A DNA stretch of 64,000 nucleotides from Paraktedonobacter carboxidivorans (GCA_041156125.1 JBEVTI010000020.1:24904-88903), one strand, 5' to 3'. Shown: positions 27,338-36,695, counted from the first letter of the stretch. The notes: generated by a model not told the origin, from the sequence alone. Made by a program: numbers and translations.

Positions 27338-27360
27338 GGGCGGGGGAAGAGAGGAAACCT
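27338..27360 (+). repeat. 23-bp dispersed repeat, copy 2
   Basis: Exact copy of 25093-25115, 16 bases from the end of the oxidoreductase gene. Confidence 0.75.
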
Positions 27361-27375
27361 GCCTATGAAAAAGGC

Positions 27376-28770
27376 TCACTCATCCAGACCAGTGAACAGA
27401 TTATTCAGCGCTTCCGCCAGGGTTGGATGGGCCAGGACGGCATCGCGCAGGACCGTGTAGGGTAGCTTGCCCAGCATGGCCATTTGCAGCGTGGACATAA
27501 TTTCGCCGCCCTCGATGCCCAGAATCGCGCACCCAAGTATCTGCCCACTTTCGGCATCAACTACTACTTTCATTATGCCGCGTGACTCGTCGAGTTCCAG
27601 GGCACGCGCAACATAGCTCATAGGCATTTTCGCCACGCGAATGGTCCGGCCTTGCGCGCGCGCTTCTGTTTCTGTCAAACCAACGCGCCCAAGCTGCGGA
27701 TCGATGAAGACTGTATACGGGACAAGCCGATCATGGATAGTTCTGTTGCCATGCTCAAGCAGATTGCTGCGGATAATGCGAAAGTCGTCGTAGGAAATAT
27801 GTGTAAAGGCCGGGCCACCCTTAATATCGCCCAGCACGTAGATACCGGGGACACTGCTCTCCAACTGCTCATTGGTGGGAATGAAGCCCTGTGCATCCGT
27901 CTGCAAAGCGGTTGCCGCGAGGTTGAGCAGATCGCTATTAGGGGTGCGGCCTGCCGCCATGAGCAGATGCGAGCCATGTAAGACGCGCTCGCCACTGCTT
28001 GTTTGCACACGCAAGCGCAGTTGCCCACCGGCCATTTGCTCGACATGCAGAGGCCTGGTCTGCAAAAAAAGTTCAATACCATCCTCGCGCAAAATATCGG
28101 CCACGGCGTCCGCGATATCTTTATCCTCGCGCGCCAGCAGGTATGGGCCGCGCTGAATAATGCTGACCTGGCTCCCAAAACGACGGAACATCTGCCCAAA
28201 TTCAAGGCCAATATAGCCACCACCAATAATCAGTAGATGCTCTGGCACGCTGTCCAGTTCCATAATGCTCGTCGAATTAAGTACAGGCACCTGCTCTACC
28301 CCCTCCAGCACAGGTCGCGCTGGCCTTGCTCCGGCGTTGATGAAAATTTTCTCCGCGCTCAGTTGCCGCACCTCACCAGTTTTCAGTGTAACCTGAAGCG
28401 TCTTCATAGCGCTGAAGCGCGCCTGACCCCGCAGCAGATCCAGGCCAGCCGCGCTCTCAATGCGCTTCTCGCTGCCACCGCGAAAACTCTCCACAATAGC
28501 TCGCTTGCGCTGGCGCACCACGGACAGATCGACGCTAAGCGGGCCGGTATTGACCCCATAGTCAGCGGCGCGCCTGGCCAGATACGCCACGCGCGCGCTG
28601 GCCACCATCGTTTTCGTAGGCGTACACCCCTCATTGATGCACGTGCCGCCAATATGCTCCTGCTCGATCAGAGCTGTCTTCAAGCCAGCCCCGGCCAGCG
28701 CCGTTGCCAGCGGTCCCCCAGCCTGGCCAGCGCCAATGATAATCGCGTCATAAGTCGTACTCTCAACCAT
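27376..28770 (-). CDS. pyridine nucleotide-disulfide oxidoreductase (MerA/Lpd-like)
   Basis: A 464-aa flavoprotein. N-terminal FAD site IIGAGQAGGP; redox-active disulfide in GGTCINEGCTPTK (C44/C49); central NAD(P) fold IIGGGYIGLEFG; C-terminal AHPTLAE supplying the His/Glu dyad of the partner subunit. It lacks the N-terminal heavy-metal domain and C-terminal Cys pair of true mercuric reductase, so it is either a mercuric-reductase-like or a dihydrolipoamide-dehydrogenase-like enzyme. No mer, lipoyl or 2-oxoacid dehydrogenase genes lie nearby. Exact substrate undecided. Confidence 0.88.
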   Translation of the reverse strand: MVESTTYDAIIIGAGQAGGPLATALAGAGLKTALIEQEHIGGTCINEGCTPTKTMVASARVAYLARRAADYGVNTGPLSVDLSVVRQRKRAIVESFRGGSEKRIESAAGLDLLRGQARFSAMKTLQVTLKTGEVRQLSAEKIFINAGARPARPVLEGVEQVPVLNSTSIMELDSVPEHLLIIGGGYIGLEFGQMFRRFGSQVSIIQRGPYLLAREDKDIADAVADILREDGIELFLQTRPLHVEQMAGGQLRLRVQTSSGERVLHGSHLLMAAGRTPNSDLLNLAATALQTDAQGFIPTNEQLESSVPGIYVLGDIKGGPAFTHISYDDFRIIRSNLLEHGNRTIHDRLVPYTVFIDPQLGRVGLTETEARAQGRTIRVAKMPMSYVARALELDESRGIMKVVVDAESGQILGCAILGIEGGEIMSTLQMAMLGKLPYTVLRDAVLAHPTLAEALNNLFTGLDE

Positions 28771-28945
28771 AATATACCCGTTTCTTTCCTCTCATATACT
28801 GGCTTTTCATAACGTGTTCAATCCACAGCGATATGTCCCCGCCTGCACGTCTTATTTTCAGTTTATCACGTAAGCGCCAGTATAAGGCCATAGTCACGAG
28901 CGTTTGAGCACGAATGAGGTAGTTTAGTGCATAGCTCGGCTCCTA

Positions 28946-29701
28946 TTATTGACTGTGTTGGCGCAGATATTGAAGAAATTGCTGCTGTTCAGCCGGTGTA
29001 GGAGGGTGGAAGGTCTTGCCATCGTTGACCAGTATACTTTGAAAGCCGCTGATATCGACGAGCATATCTAGTTTTCCATCGGCATTGATATCGATAAAGC
29101 TAAGGACCACGACAGCAAGATCCGGGGCTGTCCCTGGCACGTTAGCGGTCTCCAGCAGATGCACGTGGCTTGCATCCCCAGCGGGAAATTCCAGGATGGT
29201 CACCACGCCATGCAGATTGATGGCCTCAAAATGGCTGGGATGGAGTTTACTATCGCCCTGACCGACAAAAGCGTCTATCTGATAGGTGCGCGGATAACCA
29301 TAGCGCAGGGTATTCAACTGATCTTTGCCCCACAACATGGTCTGACTTATCCCTACCCAGAGCAGGACGGCTATCATCAAACCGAGTCCCACAAAGAAGA
29401 GAGGATGCAAACGCGGCTTAACAGGCTCAAGAGGAACGGTAGCTCGTCGTGGCGTGGCGCGACCAGTCGTCCGGCGCGGCGCAGTGCTCGGTAACTGGCG
29501 CGCCAGTAGTTCGTCTGCTCGCGTTTCTTCCTTTGGCTTATTGCTAGCCTGTTCAACGAGTTTGCTAGTCGCTCGTATAGCTGAGCGAGACTCCTCCTCA
29601 GGGGTCAGGGTTGAAAGGGGTGTGGTCTGATTGGTCGCAGTAGTTCGATGGCGCGACGAATTGTAAGACGAACTCCGGCGTTCACTATTCAGAACAGGCA
29701 T
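28946..29701 (-). CDS. single-pass membrane protein with disordered N-terminus
   Basis: About 251 aa. The first 95 residues are polar and low in complexity (Ser/Thr/Arg/Pro). One membrane helix lies near 100-120 (LFFVGLGLMIAVLLWVGISQ). The outer part, about 130 residues, includes LSFIDINADGKLDMLVDISG, an FG-GAP/EF-like calcium-loop pattern found in integrin-type propellers, but only one copy is present. GAGGAG lies 9 bases upstream of the ATG at 29701. No function can be assigned. Confidence 0.7.
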   Translation of the reverse strand: MPVLNSERRSSSYNSSRHRTTATNQTTPLSTLTPEEESRSAIRATSKLVEQASNKPKEETRADELLARQLPSTAPRRTTGRATPRRATVPLEPVKPRLHPLFFVGLGLMIAVLLWVGISQTMLWGKDQLNTLRYGYPRTYQIDAFVGQGDSKLHPSHFEAINLHGVVTILEFPAGDASHVHLLETANVPGTAPDLAVVVLSFIDINADGKLDMLVDISGFQSILVNDGKTFHPPTPAEQQQFLQYLRQHSQ

Positions 29702-30100
29702 AGTCTGGTTCTCCTCAAGCAAACTACAAATGACATAAAAAGAAATAATCTGGAGTAACCAGGAAATATGGTTTCAACGGAGACCATACACCAGGAGCTT
29801 TTTACTTTCTTTCTACCAGGTGGTCCGATATGTTACTTGCTACTTGAATCACGCTCTAAGAGGGTGACAGGTGTCAGATAAAAGCGCCTTTCTACAGACA
29901 GAAGCTCTCCAGGTCCGCACTCCATACATGCCTGATACATGCTCAGTACCTGTCGTTGTATTGTTCAACTTGAGTGTTTATGCTTGCTATAGCTAGCTAA
30001 TACCCGTGACAAGACTGTATACAGTATACGGTTTAGACAGCAAGGAAAGCTTTATAAGCCCGCAAGCTGTATACAGTTCACACAGCAAGGAGAGCTTTCT
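29702..30100 (+). promoter_or_regulatory. leader of GH74 gene with duplicated element
   Basis: Two copies of an element lie in tandem: CTGTATACAG...CAGCAAGGAAAGCTTT at 30015-30052 and CTGTATACAG...CAGCAAGGAGAGCTTT at 30067-30097. The 10-bp CTGTATACAG is itself a perfect palindrome, and an extra GTATAC lies in the first copy. The second copy supplies the ribosome site (AAGGAG). Possible operator pair controlling the GH74 gene. Confidence 0.5.
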
Positions 30101-33058
30101 ATGTCAATAACTTTTCCCCAACCTTATAAGCGACGAAGGCGGTCGCTATGGCTGGTCAGCCTGGCAATAACCATTGTGGCGCTGGTACCAGCGATCATCC
30201 TTCCGCTGCGCTCTATTCACGCGGCGCCTGCGAGCACACAGGCGTATACGTGGAATAATGTCGTCACCGGCGGCGGTGGCGGCTTTGTACCGGATATCAT
30301 TTTTAACCAGAAACAAAAAGACCTGATCTATGCTCGTACGGACATCGGTGGGGTTTATCGTTGGAATGCTACGACAAGCACCTGGACACAGTTGCTCGAC
30401 TGGGTAACTCCAGCGAACTGGAATATGGCTGGTGTGGAGAGTGTAGCAACTGATCCGGTGAATCCCAATCGCCTCTATATCGCGGCTGGCACGTATACCA
30501 ACGCGTGGAGCACGCAAAACGGCGTCATCCTGCGTTCAACCGACCAGGGCAATACATTCTCAGTTACTCAGATGCCCTTTAAGATGGGCGGCAATATGCC
30601 AGGACGAGGCATGGGTGAGCGCCTGGCGATCGACCCCAATAACGACTCAATTCTCTACTTTGGCGCGCGCAGCGGGAACGGCCTCTGGAAGAGTACCGAC
30701 GCTGGTGTGACCTGGAGCAAGGTGACTAATTTCCCCGCTACAGGATCGTTTGTGGAAAAAGCCGGCGATGTCTACCAGGGCGATCCTCTGGGCATCGTCT
30801 GGGTGACTTTTGATCCCTCGACCGGTACAGCGGGCAGCGCGACCAAAACGATCTACGTCGGCGTAGGCGACAACAGCAGCGGGGCCGCGAACATCTACCG
30901 CAGCACCGATGGAGGCGCGACATGGGCGGCAATTCCCGGCGAGCCGACCTGTAGTGTCAGCGGCACAACCGTGACCTGCGCGGGCGGCGCGACATGGTCC
31001 ACAAGCACAAATGCCACGACCGGCTACCTGCCTAAACAGGGCAAATTAGACTCTACTGGCACCCTTTACGTGACCTATAGCGACTGGGACGGACCATACA
31101 ATGGCGGACACGGCGATATCTGGAAATATGTCCCCAGTACCAATACCTGGACAAAAATTAGCCCTGTACCTGGTTCTGATGCTGCCAATGATTACTTCGG
31201 CTATGGTGGTCTGGCCGTGGATATGCAACACCCAGGCACCCTGGTAGCCTCAAGCGTCAACTCGTGGTGGCCAGACGCGCAACTCTTCCGGTCCACCAAT
31301 GGCGGCACAAGCTGGCAGCCAATCTGGAGTTATTCCAGCTATCCCAGCCGCAACCTGTACTACACCATCGACATCTCAAACGCCCCCTGGCTCAACTTCG
31401 GGAACACCGCCCCGGTCAATCCCGTACCAGCCGTCAAGCTGGGCTGGATGATCGAAGGCATGAACATTGATCCCTTTAACTCGGATCGCATGTTCTACGG
31501 CACAGGCGCAACCATCTATAGCACAAGCAATCTCTCCGCGTGGGACAGCTTCGCCAGCGGCGGGAAAGTAGCCATTAAAAGCACAGCCATGGGCGTCGAG
31601 GAAGAGGCCGTTATAGGTCTGATCAGTCCTCCAGGCAGCTCTGAGGCGCATTTGTACAGCGTTGTGGGCGACGTGACTGGCTTCCGCCACGACAGTATGA
31701 CAACCGCGCCAGCCGCGATGATGCCTTTCGCCAACGACAACTCGGCCATCGATTATGCCGAACTGAACCCGAATTTCATGGTACGGGTCGGCACGCCCAA
31801 CACAAGTTCTTCTCCTGTACAGCATGGCACGGCCTTCAGCTATGACGGCGGCGCGACCTGGTTCTCAGGGAATAACGATATCTCCGGGGTCACTGGCGGT
31901 GGCACAGTGGCGGCTGCGGCTGATGCCAGCCGCGTGCTCTGGGCACCCGCTAACGCCGCGATCTCATACTCAAGCGATAACGGCAATTCCTGGGTAGCCT
32001 CGACGAGTATTCCACAAAACTCGCTTGTCACCGCTGATCGCGTCAATGCCAAGAAATTCTATGGCTTTGGACAGGGCAAATTCTGGGTCAGCACAGATGG
32101 AGGCGCAACCTTTACCGCGAGTGCCGCCACCGGCCTGCCCGCTGCCGGCACCTCTGCGCAGATCAAAGCAATGCCTGGTCACGAAGGCGACATCTGGCTG
32201 GCTGGCAGCACCGGTATCTGGCACTCGACCGATAGCGGCGCAAGCTTCACTCAACTTGCCAATGTGACCGCGGCTAACTCGCTCGGCTTTGGCATGGCGG
32301 CTCCTGGACAGAGCTATATGGCGCTCTACACGACTGGCACTATCAGTGGTGTACAGGGCGTTTTCCGCTCAGATGATGGCGGCACGACCTGGATACTGAT
32401 CAATGATAGCGCGCATCAGTACGCTTCGACCTGCTGCGTCACCGGCGACCCACGCATCTATGGGCGCGTCTACATGGGAACTAACGGCCTGGGCATCGTC
32501 TATGGGGATATCGCTGGCTCGGTCTCGGTTACGCCCACACCCACGCGTCCCGCAGGCACTACACCTACGCCGACAGTCGGCACCACACCAACGGTCGGCA
32601 CTACCCCCACTGCCGGGACTACACCCACGCTTCCCACACCCACAGTTGGCACTACGCCTATCGTGCCCACGCCCACGCCGACACACGCGACCGGCACGAC
32701 GCCCACACCAACTGCTACCGCAACTTCCAGCACAAGTTGTAAGATCCACTACGCCATCACTAACCAGTGGGCCGGTGGCTTTGGGGCAACGATCACGATT
32801 ACCAACAGTGGAACAACGGCCATTAATAGCTGGACCTTAAAGTTCACCTTCGCCAATGGGCAGACGATTACGCAGCTCTGGAACGGGACGTTTACACAGA
32901 CCGGCAGCGCAGTCAGCGTCACCAATCTGGCGTATAACGGCTCGATAGCTCCCGGAGCAACAATCACTTCCGCGCCAGGCTTCAACGGTACCTGGAACGG
33001 CAGCAACGCGGCACCGACCGCCTTCACATTGAACGGTACAGCTTGTAGCATCGTCTAG
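30101..33058 (+). CDS. GH74 xyloglucanase with C-terminal CBM2
   Basis: A 985-aa secreted enzyme cleaving the beta-1,4-glucan backbone of xyloglucan. Signal peptide to about residue 45. GH74 double seven-bladed propeller about 45-800, opening with YTWNNVVTGGGGGFVPDIIF and the catalytic-Asp segment TDIGGVYRW. Blade repeats such as YRSTDGGATW and FRSDDGGTTW recur. A Thr/Pro linker (about 805-875) leads to CBM2 (879-985) with both terminal cysteines; this CBM2 is nearly the same as that on GH48. It complements the cellulases by stripping hemicellulose from plant walls. Confidence 0.94.
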   Translation: MSITFPQPYKRRRRSLWLVSLAITIVALVPAIILPLRSIHAAPASTQAYTWNNVVTGGGGGFVPDIIFNQKQKDLIYARTDIGGVYRWNATTSTWTQLLDWVTPANWNMAGVESVATDPVNPNRLYIAAGTYTNAWSTQNGVILRSTDQGNTFSVTQMPFKMGGNMPGRGMGERLAIDPNNDSILYFGARSGNGLWKSTDAGVTWSKVTNFPATGSFVEKAGDVYQGDPLGIVWVTFDPSTGTAGSATKTIYVGVGDNSSGAANIYRSTDGGATWAAIPGEPTCSVSGTTVTCAGGATWSTSTNATTGYLPKQGKLDSTGTLYVTYSDWDGPYNGGHGDIWKYVPSTNTWTKISPVPGSDAANDYFGYGGLAVDMQHPGTLVASSVNSWWPDAQLFRSTNGGTSWQPIWSYSSYPSRNLYYTIDISNAPWLNFGNTAPVNPVPAVKLGWMIEGMNIDPFNSDRMFYGTGATIYSTSNLSAWDSFASGGKVAIKSTAMGVEEEAVIGLISPPGSSEAHLYSVVGDVTGFRHDSMTTAPAAMMPFANDNSAIDYAELNPNFMVRVGTPNTSSSPVQHGTAFSYDGGATWFSGNNDISGVTGGGTVAAAADASRVLWAPANAAISYSSDNGNSWVASTSIPQNSLVTADRVNAKKFYGFGQGKFWVSTDGGATFTASAATGLPAAGTSAQIKAMPGHEGDIWLAGSTGIWHSTDSGASFTQLANVTAANSLGFGMAAPGQSYMALYTTGTISGVQGVFRSDDGGTTWILINDSAHQYASTCCVTGDPRIYGRVYMGTNGLGIVYGDIAGSVSVTPTPTRPAGTTPTPTVGTTPTVGTTPTAGTTPTLPTPTVGTTPIVPTPTPTHATGTTPTPTATATSSTSCKIHYAITNQWAGGFGATITITNSGTTAINSWTLKFTFANGQTITQLWNGTFTQTGSAVSVTNLAYNGSIAPGATITSAPGFNGTWNGSNAAPTAFTLNGTACSIV

Positions 33059-33100
33059 GCTTTAAGCCATAGTAGCCTGGCAAACAGAGAAGCATCAGGC

Positions 33101-33152
33101 AGACAGCGAGCAGGATTTGTGTGGCTGTCCACGCAAATCCTGCTCGCTGTCT
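33101..33152 (+). terminator. long hairpin (24-bp arms, one G-T pair) after GH74
   Basis: Arms 33101-33124 and 33129-33152, loop CTGT. 42 bases after the GH74 stop. Confidence 0.75.
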
Positions 33153-33288
33153 AGCTGTGACGTATCCCTGACTGCTAAGTGACTGCTATCTGTTCTGGCT
33201 TCCTCCCTTGCAACGCTTTACACTTGCCTGGAGGTAGAAATGGATTTTCTATCTGGATAGGTGGAAGAGCTAACGGTACCCGGTCAGC

Positions 33289-33304
33289 GAGAAACACGTT
33301 TCTC
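33289..33304 (+). promoter_or_regulatory. palindrome GAGAAACACGTTTCTC upstream of GH6
   Basis: Seven-bp perfect arms around AC, 105 bases before the GH6 start. It matches the core of the palindrome at 24032-24045, suggesting the same repressor (for instance a LacI-type protein) binds both. No such repressor is encoded in the window. Confidence 0.45.
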
Positions 33305-33409
33305 ATCTGTCATCCAGCCAGGATGAAAAGGTGCCAGTAGAGTGTATATGCCGCCTAAGAGAAGAGAACGCATGGGATGTTCTCCTTAGTGTACCCGAAG
33401 GAGGGTAGA

Positions 33410-35338
33410 ATGCGCTGGATCTCAGTGCGCAAACCTCGAGATTTCCACCTGCTAGGCAAATTTCGGGGTCTGATCTTACTCACAAGCCTGCTGCTCGTCA
33501 TCGTCAGCGGCTTGTTCATTGGTGTTCGGGCCACCCACGCAGCCGCGCCATACTGCCAGGTGACTTATACGGTCACCAACCAGTGGTCTGGCGGCTTTGG
33601 AGCCACCGTTGCCATCCAGAACAGTGGTACTACGGCGTGGTCAAACTGGACCCTGACGTGGACCTTCCCGGCCAGCGGCCAGGCTATCTCATCGGGCTGG
33701 AATGGCACATTCTCGCAGTCTGGTCTCAATGTGAGTGTGGCCAGCCTGAGTTACAACGGCAGTATTGCTGCGGGAGCCTCGGTGAGTTCCGCGCCAGGTT
33801 TCAATGGCGCCTGGACGACAAGCAATCCCGTTCCAACCAGCTTCGCGATCAATGGCAACGCCTGTAACGGGACGACGACCGGCACTACGCCAACTGCTGG
33901 TACGACTCCAACTACTGGCACGACACCGACCGCCACCGCCACTCATGGCACGACGCCAACCGCAACTCCTACTCATGGCACAACGCCAGGTACGACTCCC
34001 ACAACTGGTACGACGCCGACCGTAACCCCAACAGGTACAACTTCGAGCAGCGGCCATGTGGTGAACCCGTATGTCGGAGCTCAGGGCTTCATCAATCCAT
34101 TCTGGGCCGCTGAAGTCAAGGCTGGCGCGACCGCTGTCGGTGGCACGCTGGGCACAACCGAGGCCAAAGTCGCGAACTTCTCGACAGCCGTCTGGCTGGA
34201 CAGTATCGCGGCGGTCAATGGTACTAACGGCTATCCCGCCAGCCTGACAGGCTTCCTGGATGCCGCAGAGACCCAGTCCGCAAGCAGCAGCCTGCCCATC
34301 GTAATCACGATCGTGGTCTACGATCTGCCCGATCGCGACTGCGCGGCACTGGCTTCTAATGGTGAACTGCAAATCAACAATAATGGCCTCGTGAACTACG
34401 AGACCATGTACATCGATCCAATCGCGGCTGCTCTGAGCCAGGCCAAGTACAAAAATCTCAGAATTTCCGCGATCATTGAGCCAGATTCGCTGCCAAACCT
34501 GGTGACCAATCTGAACATCGCGAACTGCTCTGCCGCTAACTCCAGCGGTGTCTATGTCCAGGGCGTCCAGTACGCGCTGAACAAACTGCACGCGATCTCG
34601 AATGTGTACAACTATGTCGATATCGCCCATGACGGCTGGCTCGGCTGGACCAGCAACTTCACACCCGCCGTTACCTTGCTCTCTAACACGATCAAGGGTA
34701 CAACTGCTGGCGTGAATAGCGTGGATGGCTTCATCAGCAATACCGCGAACTACACGCCCGTCCAGGAGCCGCTTATGACTGCCAACCAGTCAATCAGCGG
34801 CAACCCTGTACGCTCATCGACGTTCTATCAGTGGAACACATATATCGATGAGTACTCGTACGACATTGATCTGAAGAACGCGTTCATCGCAGCTGGCTTC
34901 AGCAGCAACCTCGGTATGCTGATCGATACCTCGCGCAACGGCTGGGGTGGCTCCGGTCGCCCGACTGCCGCGAGCACATCGACGGACCTGAACACGTTTG
35001 TGACTGCCACTAAGATCGATAAGCGTATCGGTCGCGGCAACTGGTGCAACCAGCCCAGTGGTATCGGTGCCCGCCCGGCAGCGAACCCGATGGCTGGTAT
35101 TGCCGCGTTCGTGTGGATCAAGCCTCCCGGCGAGTCCGATGGCTCCAGTTCGCTGGTCCCAACCGGTCCCTCGAATCCCGGCGGCAAAGGCTTTGACCGC
35201 ATGTGCGACCCGACCTTCGGCGGCGATCCGCTGAACAACAACCTGCCGACAGGGGCTATCGCCAACGCGCCGGTCTCCGGTGCCTGGTTCCAGGCCGCTT
35301 TCGACATCCTGGTGGGCAACGCCTTCCCGGCGCTGTAA
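33410..35338 (+). CDS. GH6 cellobiohydrolase with N-terminal CBM2
   Basis: About 642 aa, secreted. Basic N-terminus and hydrophobic signal helix to about residue 45 (ATHAA). CBM2 about 48-150 with cysteines YC and NAC. Thr/Pro linker about 150-210. GH6 domain about 212-642, with YDLPDRDCAALASNGE (catalytic Asp) and HDGWLGW. The long insertion around SGNPVRSSTFYQWNTYIDEY resembles the tunnel loops of exo-acting GH6, so it is probably a non-reducing-end cellobiohydrolase. Start 33410 is set by AAGGAGGG just upstream; the frame is open to 33377. Its CBM2-first order differs from its neighbours. Confidence 0.94.
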   Translation: MRWISVRKPRDFHLLGKFRGLILLTSLLLVIVSGLFIGVRATHAAAPYCQVTYTVTNQWSGGFGATVAIQNSGTTAWSNWTLTWTFPASGQAISSGWNGTFSQSGLNVSVASLSYNGSIAAGASVSSAPGFNGAWTTSNPVPTSFAINGNACNGTTTGTTPTAGTTPTTGTTPTATATHGTTPTATPTHGTTPGTTPTTGTTPTVTPTGTTSSSGHVVNPYVGAQGFINPFWAAEVKAGATAVGGTLGTTEAKVANFSTAVWLDSIAAVNGTNGYPASLTGFLDAAETQSASSSLPIVITIVVYDLPDRDCAALASNGELQINNNGLVNYETMYIDPIAAALSQAKYKNLRISAIIEPDSLPNLVTNLNIANCSAANSSGVYVQGVQYALNKLHAISNVYNYVDIAHDGWLGWTSNFTPAVTLLSNTIKGTTAGVNSVDGFISNTANYTPVQEPLMTANQSISGNPVRSSTFYQWNTYIDEYSYDIDLKNAFIAAGFSSNLGMLIDTSRNGWGGSGRPTAASTSTDLNTFVTATKIDKRIGRGNWCNQPSGIGARPAANPMAGIAAFVWIKPPGESDGSSSLVPTGPSNPGGKGFDRMCDPTFGGDPLNNNLPTGAIANAPVSGAWFQAAFDILVGNAFPAL

Positions 35339-35379
35339 ACCACTAATCCGTCAGCCCCTCCTCGCTAAGAGGTACAAGC

Positions 35380-35439
35380 AACACCACGCCTGCGCGCCTG
35401 GTTGCTCCTGGAAACAGTGACAATCAGGCGCGTGGTGTT
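35380..35439 (+). terminator. intrinsic terminator of GH6 gene
   Basis: AACACCACGC (35380-35389) and GCGTGGTGTT (35430-35439) followed by a run of T. The clearest classical terminator in the window. Confidence 0.75.
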
Positions 35440-35445
35440 TTTTTA

Positions 35446-35483
35446 TGGGAATTTGTCGCGCGGTGTCGCGCGACAAATTCCCA
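35446..35483. repeat. second hairpin (17-bp perfect arms) after GH6
   Basis: Arms 35446-35462 and 35467-35483 with loop GTGT, directly after the intrinsic terminator. It ends one base before a promoter-like TTGACA. Confidence 0.7.
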
Positions 35484-35513
35484 TTGACAAATCTCACCAG
35501 GACAACATATCAT
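35484..35513 (+). promoter_or_regulatory. promoter-like pair upstream of membrane-protein gene
   Basis: TTGACA (35484-35489), 18-base spacer, TATCAT (35508-35513) inside the palindrome TATCATGATA. Likely drives the gene at 35652. Confidence 0.5.
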
Positions 35514-35536
35514 GATACACAGTATGTCATAATTTC

Positions 35537-35601
35537 AGTATCCTCAAGCGGATCGTGATCAAGCAAACGTCAGGCCGCTCACACCTTGAGGAGGGCTACA
35601 T
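35537..35601 (+). repeat. dispersed 60-bp repeat, copy C
   Basis: Best-preserved copy with inverted ends CCTCAAG (from 35542) and CTTGAGG (to 35590). Lies in the leader of the gene at 35652. Confidence 0.75.
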
Positions 35602-35651
35602 CAGAAAGTCGAAAAGCTCAACTGACTTTGCACTAAGGAAGGATATTTTTC

Positions 35652-36695
35652 ATGGCAATCGAGGCAACTCCAGCTACTCAGCTAGCCCAGGCACCCGCGA
35701 GACCCTTGCTTGATGGTGCGCGTTTTGATTTGATCTTCGGATTTACCGCGACCTGGTATGTCGGGGGTACGTATCTTGATGCGTGGGCACACAACAATAT
35801 TCCAAGCCTGGAAACTTTCTGGACACCCTGGCATGGCATTCTCTATTCAGGAGCTTTCGCGACTTTCTGTGTGCTGCTGGGTACTATACTGCTAAATCGC
35901 AGGCGCGGGGCTACTAGCTGGCTGGAGGCTATTCCTACTGGCTATAAGCCCGCGGTGCTGGGAGCGTGCGGTTTGCTGATCGGTGGAGTTGGAGATGCTC
36001 TCTGGCATACTTTCTTCGGTATTGAACAGAATATAGATGCGCTCTTTAGCCCGACACATTTGTTTTTGATGATCGCGTCGGCTCTACTCGCTATCGGGCC
36101 GTTGCGCGCGATGTATTATCGCAAAAGCGAGCCTGTGACCCTGGGCGACCATCTGGGACTGGCGTACGCGCTGGCTTTATTTTACGCGATGATCATGGTG
36201 ATCCTCCAGGCTGTTCATCCCTTTACACTTTTTAAGCTGCCACTGACTGCCGCGAATAGCAATACTCAGGGCACCGAGCAACTGTTCGCTATCCTTGGTT
36301 TTGTTGTGCAGATGAGCTTTTTCGCCGGGTGCGCGCTTTATGTGATGCGACGCTGGACGCTACGCTTTGGCTTCTTCACGGTTGTACTTACGCTGGCCTC
36401 CCTTGGTCTCGCGCAGATGCATTATTTCCAGCTTGCTATCCCGATTTCGCTGCTGGCTGGCCTGGTGATAGATATGGCTTATCTCCTGCTCAAGCCGACT
36501 CAGACCTCTCCCCTGTCTGTACGCCTGTTTGCCGCGATCGCTGCTATGGCTCTGCCAGCCTTTTATCTGCTGGCCCTGCGCCTGTTCGACGGTCCACTGG
36601 TCTGGACCATCCACATGCTGGTCGGCTCGGTCCTGGTCTGCGGGATCTTTGCCTGGTTACTCTCCTACCTGGTCATACCAGGCGCGCAGGAATAA
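35652..36695 (+). CDS. polytopic membrane protein, His-rich, unrecognised
   Basis: A 347-aa integral membrane protein with about nine or ten predicted helices. The N-terminal half has conserved-looking polar residues in or near the membrane: YLDAWAHNN, TPWHGILY, GDALWHTFFGIE, LFSPTHLF. This pattern of spaced His/Asp/Glu could bind a metal or heme, or carry protons. AAGGAAGGA precedes the start. I do not recognise a named family. It stands between the GH6 gene and an EamA transporter, both likely separate units. Confidence 0.7.
   Translation: MAIEATPATQLAQAPARPLLDGARFDLIFGFTATWYVGGTYLDAWAHNNIPSLETFWTPWHGILYSGAFATFCVLLGTILLNRRRGATSWLEAIPTGYKPAVLGACGLLIGGVGDALWHTFFGIEQNIDALFSPTHLFLMIASALLAIGPLRAMYYRKSEPVTLGDHLGLAYALALFYAMIMVILQAVHPFTLFKLPLTAANSNTQGTEQLFAILGFVVQMSFFAGCALYVMRRWTLRFGFFTVVLTLASLGLAQMHYFQLAIPISLLAGLVIDMAYLLLKPTQTSPLSVRLFAAIAAMALPAFYLLALRLFDGPLVWTIHMLVGSVLVCGIFAWLLSYLVIPGAQE

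Noticed and set aside
27376..28770. Mercury-resistance mercuric reductase
   Set aside because: Lacks the C-terminal Cys pair and HMA domain, and no other mer genes are near; kept as a general disulfide oxidoreductase.
33689..34630. 313-codon minus-strand open frame
   Set aside because: Antisense to the GH6-CBM2 gene; Thr/Pro linker DNA read backwards gives Arg/Gly/Ser-rich nonsense.
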